The translations under genes were made by a program, and so were the position numbers. This document shows positions 51,785 through 58,663 of a stretch of 58,663 nt of DNA, piece after piece. The notes below the pieces were generated by a model that saw nothing but the letters and a program-made list of their open reading frames with translations, was not told the origin of the DNA and searched no databases. Numbering within the stretch: the first letter of the stretch is position 1; every line of letters begins with the position of its first letter. This DNA comes from Scatosoma sp048465415 (GTDB taxonomy: Bacteria > Bacillota > Clostridia > Christensenellales > Borkfalkiaceae). Where the stretch lies: positions 1-58,663 of the forward strand of contig DBFWLO010000017.1 of the NCBI GenBank assembly GCA_048465415.1. The letters run 5' to 3'.

Positions 51785-52788
51785 TGATGCGGAAGGCGGA
51801 CGGACAGCAGCCGTTGGAGGATCGGTCTTCGTTCGGCTACAAGAGTAAACAATTTATCAGGAAAAATCTCGGCGGTTGGCTGCTGATGCTGCCGAGCTTT
51901 CTTCTCTTCGCCTTTTTCGTTTGGGTGCCGCTTTTGAAAAATATCCGTCTGGCGTTCGCCGAAACTCGCGGTTTCGAGGCGATCGGGTTCGCGGGGTGGG
52001 ATAATTTTTCCAAGATCTTTCACGATCCCCTGTTTTTAAAGGCCTGTCGGAACACTTTTCTCTATCTGTTCTGGTCGGTGGTCATCGGTTTCCTCGTGCC
52101 TATCGTCACGGGACTTCTTTTGAGCGAGGTGCTGCATTTCAAAACCTTTTTCAGACTCGGCGTGTATTTCCCGTCCATTGTTTCGGGCGTCGCGGTCGTG
52201 ATTATGTGGTCGTATCTGTTCGATCCCAATCCCGGAGCGGTGCTCAATCAGCTCTTATCGATCTTCGGCGCGGGGCCGTCCGATTTTCTTTCCAATCAGC
52301 GTCTGACGATCCCGCTCATCGTCGTCACGATGACCTGGCGCGGCGCGGGGGGGACGGCGCTCATCTATCTTTCCGCCCTGCAAAATATCGATAAATCACA
52401 ATACGAAGCGGCGCGCATGGACGGGGCGGGCATGTGGGGGAGAATTTTTTACGTCACTCTGCCGCACATTCTGCCCACGATCCGCATGCTGTTCATCTTA
52501 CAGATCATCGCCGTATTCCAAGTGTTCTATGAACCGCTCGTCATGACGGACGGCGGTCCCAACGGCGCTTCGGTTTCCCTGCTGCTTTTAAGTTATAAAT
52601 ACGCGTTCGGATCGGAGTTGGACGCGGGCGCGAGCGCGGCCTGCGGCGTCATTCTCTCGCTTGTGATCATACTTTTGACCTGCGTCTATCTCAAACTCAG
52701 CTCGCCCAAGAAAGAAAAAACGCGGAAGCAAAGAAGAGGATTCCGACAAAAGAAACTCGCCGCGGAAGGAGGCAGGACGAATGTATAA
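51781..52788 (+). CDS. CUT1 sugar ABC transporter permease, MalF type
   Basis: The start is the first of three consecutive in-frame ATG codons at 51781, overlapping the binding-protein stop (335 residues). The first membrane segment is WLLMLPSFLLFAFFVWVPLL. The EAA loop reads YEAARMDGAGMWGRIFYVTL (about 203-222), followed by the conserved YEPLVMTDGGPNGASVSLLL. The C-terminus is unusually basic (SSPKKEKTRKQRRGFRQKKL), a cytoplasmic tail that might touch the ATPase. The next permease overlaps by eight bases. No ATPase gene is in this operon. Confidence 0.92.
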   Translation: MMMRKADGQQPLEDRSSFGYKSKQFIRKNLGGWLLMLPSFLLFAFFVWVPLLKNIRLAFAETRGFEAIGFAGWDNFSKIFHDPLFLKACRNTFLYLFWSVVIGFLVPIVTGLLLSEVLHFKTFFRLGVYFPSIVSGVAVVIMWSYLFDPNPGAVLNQLLSIFGAGPSDFLSNQRLTIPLIVVTMTWRGAGGTALIYLSALQNIDKSQYEAARMDGAGMWGRIFYVTLPHILPTIRMLFILQIIAVFQVFYEPLVMTDGGPNGASVSLLLLSYKYAFGSELDAGASAACGVILSLVIILLTCVYLKLSSPKKEKTRKQRRGFRQKKLAAEGGRTNV

Positions 52789-53674
52789 AAGATTTGCCCA
52801 AAAGAACAGCGGTATCCTCAATTATTCCGACTACAAAAAGCCCGCGTTCCGTGTCGTCTATGCGATCATCGTTTTTCTGCTCGTCGTGACGGTGCTCACG
52901 GCCGTGACGCCCATTCTTTGGCTGTTTCTCTCCTCTTTCAAAAACGCGGAGGAGCTCACGTCCGTGCCTTATCGCCTCTTTCCGAAAAACTTTTCCCTGA
53001 AAAAATTGGCGGAAGTGTGGCAGACGCTCAATTTCGGAAAATATTTCCTCAATACGATCGTCGTCACGCTCGGCGCGGTAATCTGTTCGGTAGTATTCAA
53101 CGGCATACTCGCTTACACGTTCGCGATCGTCAGGCCCAAAGGCTGGAAAATTTTTTACGGACTGGTGATGGCGAGCTATATGATCCCTTCGATCACCTCG
53201 GTGGTGCCGCTGTATACGAGTATCGTCAATCTCGGGCTCGTCAACAATTACGCGCCGCTGATGCTTTGTTTCGGCGCCAACGCCTATTATCTCATCATGT
53301 TCAAAAACTATTTCGAGTCGCTGCCCAAAGCGATCTTCGAGGCTGCGGAAATGGATAAATGCGGAAAGTGGAAAGCGTTTTTTAGAATCGTTCTTCCCTT
53401 ATCCCGGCCGATCATCGGCGTGGTCGCCATTTTCACGATGACCGCCGCCTGGTCGGATTTCCTGCTGCCCTATCTTTTGCTGACGGATAACAACATGATG
53501 ACGATCATGGTCAAGATCTATAATTTACAGAGCACCATGGGTTCGATTCAGGGATTCGGGCCCGATCGCTTGCTGATGGTGCTCACCATTTCCATTCTGC
53601 CCCAGATCGTGATTTTCGGAATTTTTCAAAAACAGATCACCGGTGCCTCGGCTGCGGGCGCGGTCAAGGAATAA
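52781..53674 (+). CDS. CUT1 sugar ABC transporter permease, MalG type
   Basis: This 297-residue partner permease has a first membrane segment at about 27-50 (VVYAIIVFLLVVTVLTAVTP) followed by WLFLSSFKNAEEL. The EAA loop reads IFEAAEMDKCGKWKAFFRIV (about 186-205); the usual DGA is DKC here, a small departure from the pattern. The tail (FGIFQKQITGASAAGAVKE) is typical of MalG-type proteins. It overlaps the previous gene by eight bases and is followed by the GH65 genes. Confidence 0.92.
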   Translation: MYKRFAQKNSGILNYSDYKKPAFRVVYAIIVFLLVVTVLTAVTPILWLFLSSFKNAEELTSVPYRLFPKNFSLKKLAEVWQTLNFGKYFLNTIVVTLGAVICSVVFNGILAYTFAIVRPKGWKIFYGLVMASYMIPSITSVVPLYTSIVNLGLVNNYAPLMLCFGANAYYLIMFKNYFESLPKAIFEAAEMDKCGKWKAFFRIVLPLSRPIIGVVAIFTMTAAWSDFLLPYLLLTDNNMMTIMVKIYNLQSTMGSIQGFGPDRLLMVLTISILPQIVIFGIFQKQITGASAAGAVKE

Positions 53675-53694
53675 ACGCAATAAAAGGAGAAAAA

Positions 53695-55971
53695 ATGGGC
53701 AAAACCGCTGTAAAATATTTAAAAACGGAGCCGTGGCGCATCGTCGAGGAAGGTTTTCACGCCAATCGGAGCAAGGTCTCGGAATCGGTGTTTTCTCTCG
53801 CCAACGAGTATTGCGGCGTGCGCGGAATCGTGGACGAGGGCGCGGACGCGGAAAGCCTGCAAGGAGCCTATTTCAACGGTATTTACGAATGGGAGCAAAA
53901 GGAGAATCCCGCCGCTTACCGCGGAATCGTGGGACGCGGTCACTATATGGTGAATGCGGCGGACTGGCTTTCCTGCACTTTGAGCGTGGACGGCGAGCGC
54001 TGCCGCGTTTCGGAGGGAGTTTCCGGTTTCGTCCGCGTACTCGATATGCGCGGCGGGCTTTTGAGTCATTCCTACATATACGCCACCGCGCGCGGAAAGA
54101 TCAAAATATCTTTTGAAAGATTTCTGAGCATGGAGTCCTGCGAAAATTCGTTCCGACGTATCTCGCTCGAAGCGGATCACGACGCGGAAGCCGAGCTTGT
54201 GCTTCCCGTAAGTTTTGCCACGCGCCACTGGGGACGGGACGGGTACTGGAAAGTGTCCGACCGGGCGGTGTTCGAGAACGGGTTCGCGCTCAGGGGCGAT
54301 ACCTCGACGACGGGACAGAGCGTATTTTCCGGAATGGCGGCTCAGCTGCCCGAAGGGGCGGTTTCCTCGATTTGCGACGGGGAGAAATCCCGAGCCATGT
54401 GTCTGAAAATTTTCTTGAAGGCGGATAAACCCGAACAGATCACGCAGTATTTTTATAACCTTGCGGATAAGACGGGAGAACGGAGCCGAGCGGGACTGCA
54501 AGAATGCGTCGAGGGGGCGAAGTCGGCGCGTATAAAGGGCTATGAAGAGGCGCTTAAAGAAAACGAAAAGTATTGGGAAAAGTTCTGGAAGCGGTCGGAC
54601 ATCGTCGTCGAAGGGGACGACGAGGACCAGCAGGGGATCCGATTCTGCATTTTCCAGTTGCAGCAGACCTATCACGGACAGAATCCGAAGAACAACATCG
54701 GCGCGAAAGGGCTGACGGGCGAAGCGTACAGCGGCCACGCTTTCTGGGACACGGAGACGTACTGTCTGCCTTACTATCTTTTTAACAATCCCGAAGCGGC
54801 AAAAGATCTGCTTTTGTTCCGCTATCATACGCTGGCTCAGGCTAAGGAACGCGCGAAAATGCTCGACTGCGAAGGCGCGTGCTATCCCATCGCCACGCTC
54901 AACGGCGCGGAAGCCTGCGCGCTCTGGCAGCACGCGAGTCTGCAATTTCAGCCCTCGACGGGCGTCGCCTACGGAATCCGGCATTATGTGAACGTGACGG
55001 GCGACGAAGGTTTTCTCGCCGGCTACGGATTCGAGATGCTTCTGGAAATTTCCCGCTTTCTGATGTCGAGAGGGGATTTCAACGCGGACAGAACGAAGTT
55101 CGGTTTCTATTGCGTGATGGGCCCCGACGAGTTTCAGATGATGGTCAATCATAACGTCTATACCAATTATATGGCGAAAAAGACCTTTGAATACACGGCG
55201 GAAGTTGCGAAACGGCTGAAAAACACAGCGCCCAAAGCTTATAAGCGGACGATCGAAAAGACGGGCTTTTCGGAGACGGAATTTGCGTTGATGAAAGAGT
55301 GCGCGGAAAAGACGTATATTCTTTACGACGAAAAAACGCATTTATTCGAACAGCATCAAAATTATTTTGATCTGCCGCATGTGGACGTTCATTCCATACC
55401 TGCCTCCGAGTTTCCGCTTTATCATCATTGGAGCTACGACCGGATTTACCGCAACGATATGATCAAACAGCCGGACATTCTGATGATGATCTTTCTGCAC
55501 GGCGGAGATTTCTCTTTCGAGGAGAAAAAGGCGAACTACGAATTTTACGAGCCGCGCTGTATTCATGAGTCCTCCCTGTCTCCTTCGGTACATTCCATTC
55601 TAGCGGCGGAGCTTAAAAAAGAAAAAGAAGCGATCGGGTTCTTCGGGTTTGCCACCCGTATGGATCTCGACGATTACAACCGCAACAGCGGCGAGGGGCT
55701 GCACACGACTTCGATCGCCGCGGCCTGGCTGAACGTTGTCTACGGCTTCGGCGGGCTCAGGAGCGACGGTAAGATTTTGAAGATAAATCCGACGATCCCC
55801 GACCGCTGGAAGAGCTATTCCTTCCGGTTTCTCTATCGCGGGAACGTCATTTCGGTACGCGTGGAGCACGGAAAAACGGAACTTACCAGTACGCACGTTT
55901 CGGACGTCGAGCTCTTGATCGGCGAAGAAAAGGCGGTGTTGAAAGAAAAACTCGTGTTAGGAGCCGTATGA
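53695..55971 (+). CDS. GH65-family disaccharide phosphorylase (first copy)
   Basis: This 758-residue cytosolic protein belongs to the kojibiose/maltose/nigerose phosphorylase family. An N-terminal beta-sandwich (about 1-280) begins with EEGFHANRSKVSESVFSLAN and YCGVRGIVDEG. A linker leads to an (alpha/alpha)6 barrel with GHAFWDTETYCLPYYLFNNP (about 348-367). The catalytic Glu479 lies in MGPDEFQMMVNHNVYTNYM. HHWSYDRIYRNDMIKQPDIL holds part of the phosphate/sugar site, and SCIHESSLSPSVHS-like residues follow. Family enzymes split alpha-glucosidic disaccharides with phosphate to beta-glucose 1-phosphate. The ribosome site AAAAGGAG is clear. Substrate cannot be settled by eye. Confidence 0.9.
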   Translation: MGKTAVKYLKTEPWRIVEEGFHANRSKVSESVFSLANEYCGVRGIVDEGADAESLQGAYFNGIYEWEQKENPAAYRGIVGRGHYMVNAADWLSCTLSVDGERCRVSEGVSGFVRVLDMRGGLLSHSYIYATARGKIKISFERFLSMESCENSFRRISLEADHDAEAELVLPVSFATRHWGRDGYWKVSDRAVFENGFALRGDTSTTGQSVFSGMAAQLPEGAVSSICDGEKSRAMCLKIFLKADKPEQITQYFYNLADKTGERSRAGLQECVEGAKSARIKGYEEALKENEKYWEKFWKRSDIVVEGDDEDQQGIRFCIFQLQQTYHGQNPKNNIGAKGLTGEAYSGHAFWDTETYCLPYYLFNNPEAAKDLLLFRYHTLAQAKERAKMLDCEGACYPIATLNGAEACALWQHASLQFQPSTGVAYGIRHYVNVTGDEGFLAGYGFEMLLEISRFLMSRGDFNADRTKFGFYCVMGPDEFQMMVNHNVYTNYMAKKTFEYTAEVAKRLKNTAPKAYKRTIEKTGFSETEFALMKECAEKTYILYDEKTHLFEQHQNYFDLPHVDVHSIPASEFPLYHHWSYDRIYRNDMIKQPDILMMIFLHGGDFSFEEKKANYEFYEPRCIHESSLSPSVHSILAAELKKEKEAIGFFGFATRMDLDDYNRNSGEGLHTTSIAAAWLNVVYGFGGLRSDGKILKINPTIPDRWKSYSFRFLYRGNVISVRVEHGKTELTSTHVSDVELLIGEEKAVLKEKLVLGAV

Positions 55972-58142
55972 AAGAGGATATGTTTGAGACGGCGCAGTGG
56001 ACCGTCAGGGAAGATTCGTTGTCGGAAAACCGCATTGCCGCAAACGGGAATAAATTCCTCATCGGCAACGGTTATATGGGCTATCGCGGCACTTTGGAGG
56101 AATTCGGCGCGGACAGACAGACGGCGCTCAATCTCGCGGGGTTTTACGACGGCGTGAAAGGCAAATGGCGGGAAACCGTCAACGCCCCCAACCCGCTCTA
56201 TACGGAGCTTTACGCGGATACTGAGCGCCTGTCCGTTTTTTCGGAAACGAGAAAGGGGCATACCATGTCTTTGAACATCGCTTCCGCCGTCTTTTCTTCG
56301 GAAAGCGTTTATGCGGCGGGCGGCGGGACGGTACGCGTGAAGACGGAGCGGTTTGCCCATAAAAAGGATTATCGCCGCCTGCTTTCTAAGATCACTCTTT
56401 GCGCCGACAGAGACACGGAATTTGTGCTCTATTTAGGGACGGACGAAGAAGTCTGGGACATCAACGGTCCGCACCTCCAAGATTTTCGGGAAAAAACGGG
56501 TGCCAACCGGATCTGCGTTTCCTGTACGACGCAGGAACAAGGGATTCCCTTAAAGGTCTGCACCGCTTTTTCGGAGGCTCCCGAAGGCTTTGAGAAACGC
56601 TCGGGAAAAATACTCGCGCGTTTTCGTCTGCGCCTTAAAAAAGGCGAGGCAAGGAGCGTAAACCGCTTTGCGTCGGTGTGTTTCGGCTTAGAGGCCGCCG
56701 AAGCGGAAGCGGATTGTCTCGAAGCCGCGTCCTGCGGCTACGAGGCTTTAAAATGCTCGCACGAAGCGGAGTGGCGGGAGATCTGGCGCATAAACGATAT
56801 CGAGCTTGTCGGCGACGGGCACGCGCAGAAAGCGCTCCGGTACAGTATCTATCATCTTCTGATTCTTCGCCCCGTAAAAAGCGGCTCCATCGCGGCGCGC
56901 GGATTGTCCGGACAGACGTACAAAGGCGCGGTGTTCTGGGACACGGAAATCTTTCTGCTGCCTTTTTTCCTTGCCAACGATCCCGAGGCGGCGAAACGGC
57001 TGATCGAATACAGGATCGCGGGGCTTGCGGCCGCGAAGCGCAAGGCCGCTTTTTACGGTTATGAAGGCGCGTTCTACGCCTGGGAGAGTCAGGACGGCGA
57101 AGACGCCTGTTCGGATTTCAACGTCGTGGACGTCTTTACGCACCGCCCCGTCCGTACTTATTTCAAAGATAAACAGATCCATATCAGCGGCGACGCGGCG
57201 TACGCGTTGGGGGAATATTACCGCCGTACGGGAGATGAAACGATTCTTTTTTCGGGCGGTTTGGAAATGGTTTTGGAATGTGCGTGGTTTTTCTATTCTT
57301 ATAGTTTTTACAACCACAGGAAAGACCGTTTCGAGCTTTTGGACGTGATCGGACCGGACGAATACCACGAACGGGTGAACAATAACGCTTTCACCAATTA
57401 TCTCGCCTCGGCGACGGCGGAGATTGCCCTGGAACTTTACCGCGCGGTGGAAAAAGACGACCGGGCGTTTGCGGAAGAGACCGCTGCGCGGGTAGGGCGG
57501 GATATAATCGCAAAGCTGAAAGAATGGAAAGAAAAGCTCTATCTTCCCCAGCCGGACGAAAAGGGCGTCATCGAGCAATTTGACGGTTATTTTCGATTGG
57601 AAGACGTAGGCGTAGAAGAAGTGCGCTCCCGTCTCGTCAAGCCGAACGAATACTGGGGCGGCTCGGGCGGCGTAGCCACGGCGACTCGAGTTATCAAACA
57701 GGCGGACGTAGTCGCGTTGTTCCATCTCTTTCCCGATAAATTCTCCGCGGAGATTGTGAAAGCGAACTATGAGTTTTACCTGCCTTATACCGAGCACGGC
57801 TCCTCTTTGAGCGCCTGTATGTATGCGCTCGCGGCCGCGGCCACGGGCGACGTTGACGCGGCGTGGCAATGGTTCTTAAAAACCGCGGAAATCGATTTGT
57901 GCGGAGAGTCTAAGCAATGGGCGGGGGAGGTTTATATCGGCGGGACGCATCCCGCCGCCAACGGCGGCGCCTGGATGACCGCAATCGAAGGCTTTGCGGG
58001 CATGCGAACGGGAACAAACGGCACAACGTTTACGCCGCGATTTCCGGCGAATATAGAAAGAATGAATTTCCGCGTTCTGGAAAAGGGAACGCGCAGGCGG
58101 ATACAAGTCACCCGTACAGGTACGGAAACGACGGAAGAATAA
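55968..58142 (+). CDS. GH65-family disaccharide phosphorylase or hydrolase (second copy)
   Basis: This 724-residue paralogue overlaps the first GH65 gene by four bases (ATGA). It begins with the N-terminal block NRIAANGNKFLIGNGYMGYR. The barrel has YKGAVFWDTEIFLLPFFLAN (about 318-337), catalytic Glu465 in IGPDEYHERVNNNAFTNYL, and KPNEYWGGSGGVATATRVIKQADVV. The C-terminal part ends with the usual beta-sandwich (MTAIEGFAGMRTGTNGTTFT). The two copies are clearly diverged, so they probably have different linkage specificities and act one after the other on an imported oligosaccharide. No beta-phosphoglucomutase gene is in the window. Confidence 0.9.
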   Translation: MKEDMFETAQWTVREDSLSENRIAANGNKFLIGNGYMGYRGTLEEFGADRQTALNLAGFYDGVKGKWRETVNAPNPLYTELYADTERLSVFSETRKGHTMSLNIASAVFSSESVYAAGGGTVRVKTERFAHKKDYRRLLSKITLCADRDTEFVLYLGTDEEVWDINGPHLQDFREKTGANRICVSCTTQEQGIPLKVCTAFSEAPEGFEKRSGKILARFRLRLKKGEARSVNRFASVCFGLEAAEAEADCLEAASCGYEALKCSHEAEWREIWRINDIELVGDGHAQKALRYSIYHLLILRPVKSGSIAARGLSGQTYKGAVFWDTEIFLLPFFLANDPEAAKRLIEYRIAGLAAAKRKAAFYGYEGAFYAWESQDGEDACSDFNVVDVFTHRPVRTYFKDKQIHISGDAAYALGEYYRRTGDETILFSGGLEMVLECAWFFYSYSFYNHRKDRFELLDVIGPDEYHERVNNNAFTNYLASATAEIALELYRAVEKDDRAFAEETAARVGRDIIAKLKEWKEKLYLPQPDEKGVIEQFDGYFRLEDVGVEEVRSRLVKPNEYWGGSGGVATATRVIKQADVVALFHLFPDKFSAEIVKANYEFYLPYTEHGSSLSACMYALAAAATGDVDAAWQWFLKTAEIDLCGESKQWAGEVYIGGTHPAANGGAWMTAIEGFAGMRTGTNGTTFTPRFPANIERMNFRVLEKGTRRRIQVTRTGTETTEE

Positions 58143-58164
58143 ACATGTCTGCGGCTGAAATAAG

Positions 58165-58193
58165 AAAGCTCCGATTTCTGTCGGAGCTTTTTT
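58165..58193 (+). terminator. Rho-independent terminator of the importer/GH65 operon
   Basis: AAAGCTCCGA (58165-58174) and TCGGAGCTTT (58181-58190) form a perfect 10-bp stem with a 6-base loop, followed by TTT. Confidence 0.92.
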
Positions 58194-58242
58194 ACAATAA
58201 TGATTTTCAAATGTGCCGAGTCAAAGAAAAATGAAAAAACAT

Positions 58243-58302
58243 TTGACATTATTTCTTGTTGATGTTATCATATAGACAAGATTTTGAAAGGTCTTTTCAA
58301 AA
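58243..58302 (+). promoter_or_regulatory. Strong promoter with downstream palindrome before the isomerase-like gene
   Basis: TTGACA (58243-58248, perfect), 17 bp, and TATCAT (58266-58271) preceded by TGT, an extended -10. TTTTGAAA (58282-58289), GGTCT, TTTCAAAA (58295-58302) is a perfect inverted repeat just after the likely transcription start, a good place for a repressor. Confidence 0.78.
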
Positions 58303-58335
58303 TAATTTATAATAGTGTTAAGGGAGATAAAACAA

Positions 58336-58663
58336 ATGAGTGAAAACATTCCCAAAATCAAACTCGGAATCGTGGCGGTAAGTAGGGACTGCTTTCCCGA
58401 GAGCCTGTCGGTGAACCGTCGGAAAGCGTTGGCGGCGGCATACGAGAAAAAGTACGGGGCGGGGGACATTTACGAATGCCCCGTGTGTATCGTGGAGAGC
58501 GAGATTCACATGCTTGCGGCATTAGAGGACATTAAACGCGCCGGCTGCAACGCCCTGTGCGTGTACCTGGGTAACTTCGGCCCCGAGATATCGGAGACCA
58601 TGCTGGCGCAACACTTCGGCGGCCCCGTGATGTTCTGCGCGGCGGCGGAAGAGAACGTGGGCG
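58336..58663 (+). CDS. L-fucose isomerase-like protein (N-terminal part, runs off the window)
   Basis: About 109 residues are visible from the ATG at 58336, preceded by AAGGGAG. The start (KIKLGIVAVSRDCFPESLSV) and the later stretch ALEDIKRAGCNALCVYLGNF followed by GPEISETMLAQHFGGPVMFC match the N-terminal domain of the L-fucose/L-arabinose isomerase family. Members interconvert aldoses and ketoses; fucose isomerases also accept D-arabinose. The gene has its own promoter and a possible operator. The rest lies outside the window, so catalytic residues cannot be checked. Confidence 0.7.
   Translation, partial: MSENIPKIKLGIVAVSRDCFPESLSVNRRKALAAAYEKKYGAGDIYECPVCIVESEIHMLAALEDIKRAGCNALCVYLGNFGPEISETMLAQHFGGPVMFCAAAEENVG

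Noticed and set aside
1..58663. The window as a closed circle, because both edges might belong to sugar-isomerase genes.
   Set aside because: The visible ends (about 109 residues at the right and 17 at the left) are too short to make one complete isomerase, and there is no terminal overlap.

Overview
The window looks like a chromosomal, carbohydrate-rich stretch from a Gram-positive, probably gut-dwelling member of the Clostridia. The closest feel is Christensenellales/Borkfalkia-type bacteria, but that is an inference from style, not from a marker gene. The grounds are lipobox lipoproteins as the outer enzymes and binding proteins, CUT1 sugar importers without their own ATPase, YesN/YesM-type two-component regulation, strong sigma-A promoters, AGGAGG-type ribosome sites, and surface proteins ending in a Cys-containing membrane anchor. 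No rRNA, tRNA, CRISPR array or insertion sequence was recognised.

Layout. (1) 1-270: tail of an unidentified gene and a broken FGGY sugar-kinase start. (2) 270-14292: an AraC regulator divergent from a nine-gene operon. The operon holds an LplB/LplC/LplA-type importer, a 1192-residue Ig-repeat surface protein, a cytosolic and a surface-anchored sialidase-fold protein, a GDSL esterase, a nucleoside hydrolase and an HpcH/HpaI aldolase, and it ends at a clear terminator. (3) 14414-25050: an AraC regulator plus a second CUT1 importer, a GH172 (DUF2961) enzyme, a surface protein, a DUF4185/GH183 lipoprotein, an arabinose-5-phosphate isomerase-like SIS protein and a ribokinase-like kinase. I read this as a complete D-arabinan to D-ribulose-5-phosphate route. 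(4) 25065-29762: SRAP protein, a promoter with no evident gene, an InlB-repeat lipoprotein, a decayed permease, and a TetR-regulated ABC exporter with a perfect 25-bp operator. (5) 29861-35132: a more AT-rich DNA phosphorothioation cassette, dndC-dndD-dndE-dndA, without dndB or a restriction partner. (6) 35198-45900: malic enzyme, an oversized MsmK-type ATPase, two GH28-like beta-helix lipoproteins and a 960-residue surface protein. (7) 45952-58193: a YesN/YesM two-component system, a convergent sensor that lacks a kinase, a third CUT1 importer and two GH65 phosphorylase-family genes. (8) 58243-end: a strong promoter and the start of an L-fucose isomerase-like gene.

How it fits together. Three importers (genes at 1282-5030, 15401-18590 and 50354-53674) lack an ATPase, and the ATPase at 36531 is the only candidate in view to energise them. 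In each glycan locus an outer lipoprotein or anchored protein would bind or cut the polymer, the importer would bring in oligosaccharides, and cytosolic enzymes would finish the job. Three promoters (before 36531, 40303 and 50354) carry GCAG-type direct repeats 20-21 bp apart beside a poor -35 box, which suggests shared activation by an AraC-type protein.
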